From the NCBI RefSeq assembly GCF_900099915.1, contig NZ_FNDB01000017.1:1-64000 (forward strand): 64,000 bases of DNA, written 5' to 3'. The position numbers were made by a program, and so were the translations under genes. The DNA comes from Flavobacterium omnivorum. Its GTDB lineage: Bacteria > Bacteroidota > Bacteroidia > Flavobacteriales > Flavobacteriaceae. This document shows, one piece after another, positions 33,771 through 42,533 of this stretch. Numbering within the stretch: the first letter of the stretch is position 1; the number at the start of each line of letters is the position of its first letter. The notes beneath the pieces were generated by a model. That model was not told the DNA's origin and made no database searches. It was given only the letters and a program-made list of their open reading frames with translations.

Positions 33771-33847
33771 TTTCACTAAAGCCTTAAAACAAAAAAGACC
33801 TTACATTGCTGTAAAGTCTTTTTAAAAAGCTCCCTCTCTTGGGCTCG
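33771..33847. repeat. Right attachment site (att) at tRNA-Asn
   Basis: The partner of 9895-9971. Its right 18 bases are the 3' end of tRNA-Asn; the remainder is the tRNA terminator and flank. The strand exchange must lie inside this block. Confidence 0.88.
33791..33823 (-). terminator. Terminator of tRNA-Asn
   Basis: AAAGAC and TTACA arms pair with TGTAA and GTCTTT around a short loop (one C-A mismatch); the minus strand then reads a long T tract. A copy exists in the left att at about 9915-9947. Confidence 0.75.
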
Positions 33848-33903
33848 AACCAAGGACCCTCTGATTAACAGTCAGATGCTCTAACCAACTGAGCTAAGAA
33901 GGA
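33830..33903 (-). tRNA. tRNA-Asn (anticodon GTT)
   Basis: A 74-nt cloverleaf on the minus strand. The acceptor arm is TCCTTCT with AGAGGGA (one G-T pair) and discriminator G; the D arm is AGCTCAGTTGGTTAGAGC; the anticodon loop CTGTTAA has GTT; the T arm is centred on GGTTCGAGCC. CCA is not encoded. It is intact and is the insertion target of the island, which lies directly 3' of it. Confidence 0.95.
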
Positions 33904-34006
33904 AACTGAGCGATAAAAACTAACCTTCGTTACATCTCTAAAGCGGTGCAAAGATAGGCTATCATTTGGTTTGTGCAAATAAAAATCAAATTTTTTTTAA
34001 TTTTTT

Positions 34007-35350
34007 TTACTTCCCTACAATTGCCTTGTAAATGTCGTTTCCGTTAGCAAATAGTAATAGTGTTATAAGTAATACGAAACCAACCATTTGTGCGTTCTCT
34101 AGGAATTTATCACTTGGTTTTCTACCGCTGATAATTTCATATAATAAAAACATCACATGACCTCCGTCGAGTGCTGGAATAGGCAATAAGTTCATTACCC
34201 CAAGCATAATTGATAATAAAGCCGTGATATTCCAGAATACTTCCCAACTCCATGTATTAGGAAAAATATCAAATATGGCTTTAAAACCACCTACTTGTTT
34301 GTAAGCGCCAGTGCTTGGACTGAAAATCATTTTTAACTGCTTGCCGTATCCTATTAATTGATCTTTTCCTTTTGTGATTCCTACTGGAATCGATTCTAAG
34401 AAACCGAATTCTTGTTTACTTACTTTGTAGTAGCCTAATTTTTCCATGGAAGCAATACTTAATCCGGCAAGGTTAACTCCTAACATCCCATCGTTGTTTA
34501 CCGTAACTTGTATTTGTTCTTCTTTTTGATCGCGCAATACCGTTGCAGGAATGGTTTTTCCTTTATTGTTTTCTAATATGGTTTTTGCCTGGTCCATGTA
34601 TTTTGCAGCTTGACCATTAAGGGTAACTACAACGTCTTTGGCTTGTAATTCTTTATTGGTAGATTCGTCATTATTCGAACCAATGACAAACGGCCTTCTG
34701 ATGTCCAGTAAGGTTCCTTTTTCGAATTTTGATAATTGATCTACAAAATCAATTGGCATTTTAATCGCTTGTTCCGCTCCATTTCTTATTATAAGAACTT
34801 CTTTTGCCATGATCACTTTCATCGTCAGATCATTATCAAATTTGACAATTTTCTCACCATCTACAGAAACAATATGATCTCCAGTTTGGAAACCTACGTT
34901 TTGCATCGCCTTGTTTTCTACCAGCAAGCCATCTTTTAAATCTTCATTAGCAATAAAAGTATCGCCATACGCAAATGCCATTCCGATATATATAATGAAA
35001 GCCAAGATAAAATTGACCGTTACGCCACCTAACATGATAATTAATCTTTGGTAAGCTGGCTTAGATCGAAATTCCCAAGGTTGCGGGGGCAAAGCCATTT
35101 GTTCCTTGTCCATACTTTCGTCAATCATTCCAGATATCTTCACGTAACCACCAAGAGGCAACCAACCAATTCCGTATTCGGTTTCGCCAATTTTCTTTTT
35201 GATAAGGGAATATTTAACGTCAAAAAATAAGTAGAATTTTTCGACTCTGGTTTTAAACAGTTTAGCAGGAATGAAATGTCCTAATTCGTGAAGTATAATC
35301 AGTAATGATAAGCTCAATAAAAATTGAGAAAGCTTTATAAATATGTCCAT
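34007..35350 (-). CDS. rseP: Site-2 metalloprotease RseP (M50 family)
   Basis: Intramembrane zinc protease of 447 residues that cleaves anti-sigma factors or signal-peptide remnants inside the inner membrane. The first helix carries HELGH (His21, Glu22, His25); the third zinc ligand is Asp in LLPIPALDGGH near residue 395. Two PDZ-like regions (about 125-280) lie between, with the GYVKISGM segment after the first loop. Length and layout match the E. coli RseP family. It stands alone with a near-consensus -7 promoter element and lies beside tRNA-Asn, outside the island. Confidence 0.92.
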   Translation of the reverse strand: MDIFIKLSQFLLSLSLLIILHELGHFIPAKLFKTRVEKFYLFFDVKYSLIKKKIGETEYGIGWLPLGGYVKISGMIDESMDKEQMALPPQPWEFRSKPAYQRLIIMLGGVTVNFILAFIIYIGMAFAYGDTFIANEDLKDGLLVENKAMQNVGFQTGDHIVSVDGEKIVKFDNDLTMKVIMAKEVLIIRNGAEQAIKMPIDFVDQLSKFEKGTLLDIRRPFVIGSNNDESTNKELQAKDVVVTLNGQAAKYMDQAKTILENNKGKTIPATVLRDQKEEQIQVTVNNDGMLGVNLAGLSIASMEKLGYYKVSKQEFGFLESIPVGITKGKDQLIGYGKQLKMIFSPSTGAYKQVGGFKAIFDIFPNTWSWEVFWNITALLSIMLGVMNLLPIPALDGGHVMFLLYEIISGRKPSDKFLENAQMVGFVLLITLLLFANGNDIYKAIVGK

Positions 35351-35378
35351 TGTTTAATTTAAGTTCTTTTATAACTGA

Positions 35379-35386
35379 CAAAAGTA
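35379..35386 (-). promoter_or_regulatory. -7 element for rseP
   Basis: The minus strand reads TACTTTTG, an exact TAnnTTTG match, about 22 nt before the inferred start-to-ATG leader at 35350. The nearest TTG is 23 nt further up, longer than the usual spacing. Confidence 0.4.
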
Positions 35387-35539
35387 AGGTTTTCTATTTG
35401 TTTATTTTGCAATTATTGTTCCATACCGGTTTAAATGTTTGTTAATTATTGGAAATTCAATCCCTCTTTTGGCCGCTGTCCCGTAACTTTACTTTTTGAA
35501 ACGAATATTTCTCGTTTCGGTCACTTTAAAATCACTTGT

Positions 35540-36607
35540 ATGTCTTCAAAATTATTTTCTCCTCTTCAAATACAAAGCATTACCCTCAAAAATAGAATTG
35601 CTATTTCACCAATGTGCCAATATTCGGCCCAAGATGGCTTTGCCAATGACTGGCATCTCGTACATTTAGGTAGTCGTGCCACTGGTGGCGCAGGATTAAT
35701 TATTCAAGAAGCCACGTCAGTTTCTCCCGAAGGCCGGATTTCACCAGAAGATTTAGGTCTTTGGAAAGAGGAACAAATCGAAAAAATGCAGCAGATTAAT
35801 CAATTTATTGTCAGTCAAAACTCGGTTCCCGGAATCCAATTGGCGCATGCCGGCCGAAAAGCCAGCGCAGCATCACCATGGAACGGTGGTAGGAAAGTAC
35901 CCATTGCGCAAGGGGGTTGGGATACCGTGGCTCCAAGTGCTGTGGCGTATCACGAAGACGAAGAAAAGCCAATTGCGTTAGATAAATTAGGTATTCAAAA
36001 AGTAATTACTGATTTTAAGTCAGCTACTAAAAGAGCGGTGCAAGCTGGGTTTCAGGTGATGGAAATTCATGCGGCGCACGGGTATTTGATGCATCAGTTT
36101 TTATCGCCATTGTCTAATTGTAGAACCGATGAATATGGTGGATGTTTTGAAAACCGAATCCGTTTGACACTTGATGTTGTAGCAGCAGTTCAATCAGAAT
36201 GGCCAGCTAATCTGCCTTTATTGGTTAGAATTTCGGCTACAGACTGGGCAGAAGGTGGTTGGAATATCGACGAGTCTATACAGCTTTCGAAAATTTTAAA
36301 AGAAAAAGGGGTGGACTTGATTGACGTTTCCTCGGGTGGAGCGGTTTCACATCAACAAATTCCGTTAGGACCAAATTACCAAGTCCCTTTCGCCAAAAGC
36401 ATTAAAAAAGAGGTCGAAATCCTAACAGGCGCAGTTGGTCTTATTACCGATGCTGTTCAAGCGGAAGAAATCATTGCATCAGGAAAAGCAGATTTAGTGT
36501 TATTCGCCAGAGAATCTCTTAGAAATCCATATCTCGGTTTGACATTCGCCCATGATTTAAAAGCAGAAATCGCTTGGCCTAAGCAATACGAAAGAGCTAA
36601 AAAATAA
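35540..36607 (+). CDS. namA: Old-yellow-enzyme NADPH dehydrogenase (NamA/YqjM-like)
   Basis: FMN-containing ene-reductase of 355 residues reducing activated C=C bonds with NADPH. I chose the ATG at 35540 (MSSKLFSPLQIQS), matching the family N terminus; the frame from 35435 adds an unlikely tail. Motifs visible: ISPMCQYSA with the YqjM-type Cys that tunes FMN, GLIIQEATSVSPEGR, QLAHAGRKAS, the substrate-binding HAAHGYLMHQFLSP (His pair), NCRTDEYGG and a C-terminal ARESLRNPY phosphate site. Single gene followed by a palindromic repeat. The physiological substrate is not known for most members. Confidence 0.88.
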   Translation: MSSKLFSPLQIQSITLKNRIAISPMCQYSAQDGFANDWHLVHLGSRATGGAGLIIQEATSVSPEGRISPEDLGLWKEEQIEKMQQINQFIVSQNSVPGIQLAHAGRKASAASPWNGGRKVPIAQGGWDTVAPSAVAYHEDEEKPIALDKLGIQKVITDFKSATKRAVQAGFQVMEIHAAHGYLMHQFLSPLSNCRTDEYGGCFENRIRLTLDVVAAVQSEWPANLPLLVRISATDWAEGGWNIDESIQLSKILKEKGVDLIDVSSGGAVSHQQIPLGPNYQVPFAKSIKKEVEILTGAVGLITDAVQAEEIIASGKADLVLFARESLRNPYLGLTFAHDLKAEIAWPKQYERAKK

Positions 36608-36628
36608 ATAATAAACGTATCATTTTTG

Positions 36629-36697
36629 TCATTCACACGAAGGAGGAATCTCATCAAGTAACTCACATAACGTAGATTCCTCCTTCGTCGGAATGAC
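36629..36697. repeat. Palindromic intergenic repeat
   Basis: CGAAGGAGGAATCT (36638-36651) pairs perfectly with 36674-36687, and the outer GTCATTC/GAATGAC pair (about 36629-36635 and 36691-36697) extends the stem. The pattern is a common dispersed repeat in Bacteroidota genomes as I remember. It may also terminate transcription of the reductase gene. Confidence 0.65.
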
Positions 36698-36731
36698 AAT
36701 TTTCAGAATAAATCGTATAAAATATACAACA

Positions 36732-37772
36732 ATGCAAAAAATAAAAACAGCTTTACTCTCTTACGGAATGTCTGGCAAAGTATTTCACGCTCCATTCCTC
36801 GCATTTCATCCAGGCTTTGAGCTTCTTGGTGCTTGGGAACGCAGTAAAAAGCTGATTCATCACGATTTTCCAGAGGTGAAAAGCTATGAGTCAATAGAAG
36901 AATTGTTAGAAGATGATGTTGATTTAGTCATTATAAATACGCCGGTGGAAACGCATTATGAATATGCAAAACAAGTCCTTTTGGCTGGAAAACACGCCAT
37001 TGTCGAAAAAGCATTTACGACCACCGTGGCACAAGCTCAGGAATTAGCGGCTATCGCCAAAGAAAAAGGAGTAAAACTAGCCGTGTTCCAAAACAGAAGA
37101 TGGGACAGCGATTTTAAAACAGTACAAAAAATTATTTCGGATAAAGTATTAGGTGAAATCGTGGAAGCCGAATTTCATTTTGATCGCTACAATCCGCTTT
37201 TGAGTCCAAAGCAACACAAAGAAACTGTAAATTCTGGAGCCGGAATTCTGAAAGACTTAGGACCACATTTAATTGATCAGGCACTGTGTTTGTTTGGTTT
37301 ACCGCAATCGGTTTTTGCTGATATTCGGATTACCAGAGAGCATTCGTTAGTGGATGATTATATAGATATTCTACTGTATTATTCTAGTTTTCGAGTGCGT
37401 TTAAAAGCCGGTTTTTTTGTACGCGAAGCAATTCCGGCTTATGTCATTCATGGCAAGAAGGGTTCGTTCCTAAAACCACGTGGTGATGTACAGGAAGACG
37501 AATTGAAATTAGGAAATAAACCAAATTTAGAAATGTGGGGAACGGAGTCCATCGAAAAACGAGGATTGTTGCACACTGAAATTAATGGAGAAATTGTTCA
37601 GGAAATTATCCCCACACTTCAAGGGAATTATTATGATTTTTTTGATGGGGTTTATCATTCGATAATAAATGACGCTATAGAACCAGTATCGGCTCAAGAT
37701 GGTGGGCATGTAATGCAAATTATTGAAGCTGCAATCCAAAGCAGTGCTCAGAAAATGGTAATTGACCTATAA
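36732..37772 (+). CDS. Gfo/Idh/MocA-family NAD(P)-dependent oxidoreductase
   Basis: A 346-residue dehydrogenase of the sugar/inositol type. The N-terminal Rossmann fold shows LLSYGMSGKVFHAPFLAFHPGFELLGAWER, then DVDLVIINTPVETHYEYAKQVLLAGKHAIVEKAF, where EKAF replaces the usual EKP. The catalytic part has NRRWDSDF and a GAGILKDLGPHLIDQAL segment with the conserved Asp-x-x-x-His. The pattern is closest to the YdgJ/YhhX branch. I chose the ATG at 36732; the ATG at 36693 lies inside the palindromic repeat and precedes a non-conserved tail. Substrate unknown. Confidence 0.85.
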   Translation: MQKIKTALLSYGMSGKVFHAPFLAFHPGFELLGAWERSKKLIHHDFPEVKSYESIEELLEDDVDLVIINTPVETHYEYAKQVLLAGKHAIVEKAFTTTVAQAQELAAIAKEKGVKLAVFQNRRWDSDFKTVQKIISDKVLGEIVEAEFHFDRYNPLLSPKQHKETVNSGAGILKDLGPHLIDQALCLFGLPQSVFADIRITREHSLVDDYIDILLYYSSFRVRLKAGFFVREAIPAYVIHGKKGSFLKPRGDVQEDELKLGNKPNLEMWGTESIEKRGLLHTEINGEIVQEIIPTLQGNYYDFFDGVYHSIINDAIEPVSAQDGGHVMQIIEAAIQSSAQKMVIDL

Positions 37773-37775
37773 AAT

Positions 37776-37831
37776 ATACCGCGAATTCGCTAATTTCTAT
37801 ACTTTTTTAAAAATTAGCGAATTCGCGGTAT
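37776..37831. terminator. Long perfect palindrome after the oxidoreductase gene
   Basis: A 21-bp arm at 37776-37796 (containing CCGCGAATTCGC) pairs perfectly with 37811-37831 around a 14-nt loop. It overlaps the region just past the stop at 37772 and probably ends transcription. Related but unpaired motifs occur at 48641-48656 and 58514-58529. Confidence 0.65.
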
Positions 37832-37940
37832 TTACTTTTTATAAACAATAACGTTGTATTTTTCCTTAAATGTGTTGCTTTGACACAAACAACGATTGCT
37901 TTTTGTAATTTTGACGCTTTAAATGCTAAAATAAATCACT

Positions 37941-39152
37941 TTGATAGATTTAAACTTTTTAGGAAGGTTACGAACAAAAGCCAAGTTAAAGAAATCATAT
38001 AAGGATGCGAAGATTTCCTATTTGAACCGAATCCGTTGGGCGGTTTCGATGTTTTATTTTGGGATGGGTTTGTGTTTTGCCACTTGGGCCAGCCGAATCC
38101 CAGATATTAAAACGACCTTGCATTTAAGCGAAGGCGATTTAGGAAGTATTTTATTCGCTTTACCATTAGGACAATTAGTAATTATGCCTTTTTCTGGGAA
38201 ATTGGTAACCCGTTTTGGCAGCCACCGCATCTTGATATTTTCTCTTTTATTGTACGTTTTTAGCATGACAAATTTAGGTTTGGCTGCAGCGGCTTGGCAA
38301 CTGTCATTAGGCTTATTCGTCTTTGGAATCTTTGGGAATCTATCTAATATTGCCGTCAACACGCAAGGTGTTTATACTGAAGTACTGTTCAAAAAAACTA
38401 TCATGTCCTCCTTTCATGGGATGTGGAGTTTTGCCGGATTTATGGGAGCACTCGTGGGATTGGGCATGTTAGCTTTTGAACTCTCGCCTTATAAACACTT
38501 TCTCATTGTGGCCGGAATCGTATTTTTGATGATGGCTTTCAACTACAAATTTTTAATCAAAGCCAAAGAAATCAAGCAAACCGAAAAGAAAAAGTTATTC
38601 TCAAAACCAGATAGTGCGCTGCTTTGGTTGGGCGTAATTGGGTTTTGTTGCATGGCAAGTGAAGGAGTCATGTTTGATTGGAGTGGCGTTTATTTCAAGG
38701 ACGTCATCAAAGCCCCAGGACCATTAGTGATTTTGGGTTACACTTCTTTTATGATTATGATGGCAGGCGGACGCTTCTTAGGAGACGGTCTGATTGGTAA
38801 ATTTGGTCGAAAAACGGTCTTGCAAATCAGTGGAATTATGATTTCGGCAGGACTATTTACCGCCGTATTTTTCCCGTTTGTCATTCCCGCAACCATCGGT
38901 TTTATGTTGGTTGGGTTGGGTGTTTCTACAATTGTACCCACCGTATACAGTGTGGCTGGAAAAAATCCAAATGTTTCTCCTAGTGTGGCGCTAACGACCG
39001 TTTCCAGCGTTAGTTTTCTAGGTTTTTTGATGGGGCCACCTATTATTGGATATATTGCGGAGCTGTCGAGTTTGCGTTTTTCGTTTGCCTTTATTGGCGT
39101 TTTTGGGATATTTATTGCCATCATGGTATCACGTATCAAAGCAATAGCGTAA
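37941..39152 (+). CDS. MFS transporter (YbjJ-like)
   Basis: A 403-residue secondary carrier with twelve predicted membrane helices. Family marks are YFGMGLCFATWASRIPDIK in helix 1, the loop 2-3 motif GKLVTRFGSHRIL and a second-half GRFLGDGLIGKFGRKTVLQI. Bacterial YbjJ/FucP-like members move sugars or related compounds; the substrate is not readable. The start given is TTG at 37941, since the first in-frame ATG would already lie in helix 1. A TAATTTTG element at 37906-37913 lies 28 nt upstream and could be its -7 promoter box, without a matching -33. Confidence 0.8.
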   Translation: MIDLNFLGRLRTKAKLKKSYKDAKISYLNRIRWAVSMFYFGMGLCFATWASRIPDIKTTLHLSEGDLGSILFALPLGQLVIMPFSGKLVTRFGSHRILIFSLLLYVFSMTNLGLAAAAWQLSLGLFVFGIFGNLSNIAVNTQGVYTEVLFKKTIMSSFHGMWSFAGFMGALVGLGMLAFELSPYKHFLIVAGIVFLMMAFNYKFLIKAKEIKQTEKKKLFSKPDSALLWLGVIGFCCMASEGVMFDWSGVYFKDVIKAPGPLVILGYTSFMIMMAGGRFLGDGLIGKFGRKTVLQISGIMISAGLFTAVFFPFVIPATIGFMLVGLGVSTIVPTVYSVAGKNPNVSPSVALTTVSSVSFLGFLMGPPIIGYIAELSSLRFSFAFIGVFGIFIAIMVSRIKAIA

Positions 39153-39557
39153 TATTTTTTTCAGGAGCAGCAACAGTATTTTTTATAAGATCGTGATGTC
39201 CCGCTGTTCGCAGTATCTTTTTTTAAACGCATTTTGTGTTGTTTTCAAGAAGTTCAATTCTCCAAGCGTTTATAAAAAAGGATACTTGCTACCATCGCGG
39301 CTATACAGTTCGTTTGTTTTGCTAAGAACTTTTTCCAAAAATAGGTGCTAAAAGTTCTGTCGTAAAAATAATTTACTTGAAAATCAATAGGTTAGTATTT
39401 TTTGTTTATATTTAACATTAGAATTCTTTCATGCGTTAGTACAATTGAATGCTGAATAGTAAATACCACTTTTTGCAGCAGCATCTTATTTAGGGTTTAT
39501 ACCACTTTTCCAAAATTCACTTTTAGTTATTTAAAGTTGCTATCCTTTATTGGATAC

Positions 39558-39626
39558 CCTTCTTTATGCTTTTAGTTCAATCTTTAAGGATGCACTTAAG
39601 GGTTGAACTTCTTGCATAAGAGAAGG
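39558..39626 (+). other. Strong RNA hairpin upstream of the TonB receptor gene
   Basis: A 12-bp basal stem (39558-39569 with 39614-39626, one bulge) and a continuous 15-bp upper stem (39574-39588 with 39595-39609, two G-U pairs as RNA) with a 6-nt loop. It ends 60 nt before the receptor ATG and is followed by TTTTT at about 39636-39640. Could be an attenuator, a small RNA or an mRNA leader structure. The remainder of 39153-39685 shows no gene. Confidence 0.5.
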
Positions 39627-39685
39627 AAAGCAAAGTTTTTATTACTGTCAATTTTACTAAATATAACCCCTCATCTGTTGAATAC

Positions 39686-42523
39686 ATGAATAAATTTTAC
39701 ATTGTTTTCTTTCTTGTCTTTCAACTTGGAGGTATTAATGCACAAAATAACACTGGAATTTTTGGAAAAGTAGTGGATTCCAAAACCCAAAATCCATTGG
39801 GATTTGTAGTTGTGAGTATTCAAAATTCGTCATTAATGCAACTCACAAAAGCCGATGGTAATTTTAGTTTTGATGCTGTTCCTGCAGGAAATATCTTGTT
39901 ACTAGTGCACAGTCAAGGATTTCAAGACGGCCTGTATCCTATCGAAATCACTGCTGGGAAAAGGCTCGATTTAGGAACGATTGCGCTCGAAGAAGACCAA
40001 TCTATTGAGCAACAAAGTAGTATTATCACACTTATCGAAAGTGACTTTGGCGAGGATAACAGCAGTTCCGAAAGTACTTCTGGTCTTCTGCAATCGTCCC
40101 GGGATGCTTTCTTGCAAGCCGCTGCTTTCAACTGGGGACAAGCTCGTTTTAGAGTGCGGGGATTAGACAGCGAACATTCCACAATGATGATTAATGGCGT
40201 TTCCATGAACAAAATTTATGACGGAAGACCACAATGGGGCGAATGGGGCGGATTGAATGATGCGCTTCGCAATCAGGAATTCACTTTGGGAACTGCGCCA
40301 TCGGATTATACCTTTGGTGGCATTTTAGGAACGCAGGAAATCAATACACGAGCTTCTATTTACAGGCCGGGTTCCCGAATCTCATTTTCAGGTACCAATA
40401 CCAATTACAGTTGGCGTACTATGGCAACACATGCTTCCGGGATGAACGCAAGAGGATGGGCTTTTGTAATCTCAGCAGGAAAGCGCTGGGCGAAAGAAGG
40501 TTATTTTGAAGGAACTAATTATGATGCGAATTCTGTTTTTATAAGTCTCGAAAAAAAAGTAAGCGAACAACATTCCTTGAATCTAACCGCACTGTACACA
40601 CCCAATTCCAGAGCTAAAAACTCACCAAACACAGCCGAAGTAACACAATTGACCAATGTAAAATACAATTCCTATTGGGGTTTTCAGGATGGTGAAAAGA
40701 GAAATGCCCGTATAAAAACGATAGAGGAACCTACGATAATGTTGAATCATTATTTTAAAATCAACGATAAAGCCAATTTGAATTCGAGTCTGATGTATCA
40801 ATTTGGAACAATTGCCAACAGCAACATCGATTATCAAAATGCTAATAGTCCGGATCCTACGTATTACAGAAAGATGCCCAGTTATTACAGCTCGCTTTAT
40901 GCACCGGATAACGGAGAATTTTCGGGAGCATTTACTCCGGATTATGAAAATGCAGAGAAAAGCAAAGCTGCATTTCTAGCCCATCCACAAATTGACTGGA
41001 AGGCATTGTATGAGGCCAATCAAAATCCTGTTTTTGATTCCAATGGCATAATTACAGGCTACGAACCTACAAAAAGCAAGTACGTTTTGTATGAAGATCA
41101 AGTTGAAGATGAAACGGCGGTGGCCACCACAAATTTAAGTGTGTACTTATCGGAACATATCGCTCTCAATGCAGGAGCGTCTTTTAAAAAAGTACAATCA
41201 CAGCATTCTCAGCAGCTTTTAGACTTGCTAGGCGGCTCTTATTTTGAAGATATTGATGCATTTTATGGCGGAAATCAGTCTCAATCTGATTTAAATAATC
41301 CAGACCGCCAAGTAGTGGTTGGTGATACATATGGATACAAGTATAATTTTTATGCCAATACTTTAGATGCTTTTACCCAGTTTAAGTTTACCTACAGTAA
41401 GGTAGATTTTTATTTGGCTCAAAATTTTTCAAAGAGTAGCTATCAAAGAGAAGGTTTGTATAAAAACGGTATCTATCCCAGCAATTCCTTCGGGAAAAGT
41501 GAGAAAGTGACATTTGAAAACTTTGGCTTCAAAGCCGGATTGAATCTAAAAATTTCGGGTAAACAATTGGTAACTTTCAATGCAGCTCATTTGACGAAAG
41601 CACCGTCATTACGCAATACTTTTGCAAATTCAAGAGTAAATAATTCAATTGTTGACGGGCTCGAAAGCGAAAATAATAGTAGTTTGGATGCTAGTTATGT
41701 GTACCGATCTCCAAAATTGAAAGCCCGATTAACCGCCTATTATGCTTTACTTAAAAATGCCACTCAGATTTCCTTTTATTACGCCGAAGGAATTTTTGAT
41801 GATGGCGCAGGTTATTTGAATACCGATGCTTTTGTAAGTCAGACTTTAACGCAATTGAATAAAAAGAATATCGGAGCAGAATTCAGTTTGGAATACCAAC
41901 TAAGTCAAACGTTTAAAACCACTTTTTCAGCTGCATTTGGCGAATATACGTATGACAGTAATCCAAAAGTGACGTTGATTAATGATGCGCAAGCTTCAGT
42001 GGACAATACGAGTCCGGTTTTTGATTTTGGAACCGCGGCACTCAAAAAGTACAAGCAAGCTGGAATGCCGCAAAGAGCCTATTCCGTAGGAGTGGAATAC
42101 CGAGACCCTAAGTATTGGTGGATTAGCGCTAACATCAATTACCTGACCAATAGTTACATCGATATTTCGCCCATTTCCAGAACCGAAATATTTTATAAAA
42201 ATCCTGCCAGTGGTTTTAACTTTCCGGAGGCGACAGAGGAACGAGCAGCACAACTGCTTCAACAAGAAAAATTTGACCCCACCTTGTTGCTTAATGTTGT
42301 GGGCGGAAAATCGTGGAGAATCTATGGGAAGAATGTTGGAGTTTTTGCCAGCATCAATAATCTGCTCGATGTTACTTATAAAACAGGCGGTTACGAGCAA
42401 GCTCGAAATGCAAATTTCAGAGAAAGAAACCAGGATGTTTCTAGCGGTACGCCTTCTTTTGGTCCCAAATACTTCTACGGATACGGCCGAACGTATTTTG
42501 TGAATCTGTATATCAATCTTTAA
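39686..42523 (+). CDS. TonB-dependent receptor with carboxypeptidase-like N-terminal domain
   Basis: A 945-residue outer membrane transporter. The signal peptide (1-19) ends GGINAQ; about 22-105 is a CarboxypepD_reg-like domain (GIFGKVVDSKTQNPLGFVVV). The plug domain follows at about 120-230 (FRVRGLDSEHSTMMINGVSM), then the barrel with a terminal aromatic strand FVNLYINL. In layout it is SusC-like but the partner is a DUF5689 lipoprotein 10 nt downstream rather than a SusD, an arrangement common in Flavobacteriaceae. The substrate is unknown; co-transcription with an FKBP isomerase hints at help in folding exported partners. Confidence 0.88.
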   Translation: MNKFYIVFFLVFQLGGINAQNNTGIFGKVVDSKTQNPLGFVVVSIQNSSLMQLTKADGNFSFDAVPAGNILLLVHSQGFQDGLYPIEITAGKRLDLGTIALEEDQSIEQQSSIITLIESDFGEDNSSSESTSGLLQSSRDAFLQAAAFNWGQARFRVRGLDSEHSTMMINGVSMNKIYDGRPQWGEWGGLNDALRNQEFTLGTAPSDYTFGGILGTQEINTRASIYRPGSRISFSGTNTNYSWRTMATHASGMNARGWAFVISAGKRWAKEGYFEGTNYDANSVFISLEKKVSEQHSLNLTALYTPNSRAKNSPNTAEVTQLTNVKYNSYWGFQDGEKRNARIKTIEEPTIMLNHYFKINDKANLNSSLMYQFGTIANSNIDYQNANSPDPTYYRKMPSYYSSLYAPDNGEFSGAFTPDYENAEKSKAAFLAHPQIDWKALYEANQNPVFDSNGIITGYEPTKSKYVLYEDQVEDETAVATTNLSVYLSEHIALNAGASFKKVQSQHSQQLLDLLGGSYFEDIDAFYGGNQSQSDLNNPDRQVVVGDTYGYKYNFYANTLDAFTQFKFTYSKVDFYLAQNFSKSSYQREGLYKNGIYPSNSFGKSEKVTFENFGFKAGLNLKISGKQLVTFNAAHLTKAPSLRNTFANSRVNNSIVDGLESENNSSLDASYVYRSPKLKARLTAYYALLKNATQISFYYAEGIFDDGAGYLNTDAFVSQTLTQLNKKNIGAEFSLEYQLSQTFKTTFSAAFGEYTYDSNPKVTLINDAQASVDNTSPVFDFGTAALKKYKQAGMPQRAYSVGVEYRDPKYWWISANINYLTNSYIDISPISRTEIFYKNPASGFNFPEATEERAAQLLQQEKFDPTLLLNVVGGKSWRIYGKNVGVFASINNLLDVTYKTGGYEQARNANFRERNQDVSSGTPSFGPKYFYGYGRTYFVNLYINL

Positions 42524-42533
42524 ATTAAAGTAT

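Larger units (their letters stand above)
9895..33847. mobile_element. tRNA-Asn-integrated genomic island with restriction and chaperone cargo
   Basis: The limits are set by a 77-bp direct repeat (9895-9971 and 33771-33847; mismatches only at 9904, 9907 and 9933). The right copy runs into an intact tRNA-Asn; the left copy carries only the last 18 nt of that tRNA. A tyrosine recombinase (32400-33605) lies next to the tRNA. Inside are a VapE-type helicase, DUF3871, an AAA_24 ATPase, restriction-like genes and an Hsp70 gene cluster. I see no relaxase, coupling protein, VirB genes or phage structural genes, so it is more likely a satellite-type or mobilised island than a self-transmissible ICE or prophage. 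Excision is predicted to give a circle of about 23.9 kb. Confidence 0.85.

Noticed and set aside
36693..36731. Upstream start for the Gfo/Idh/MocA protein
   Set aside because: That ATG falls in a palindromic repeat; the Rossmann motif follows naturally from the ATG at 36732.
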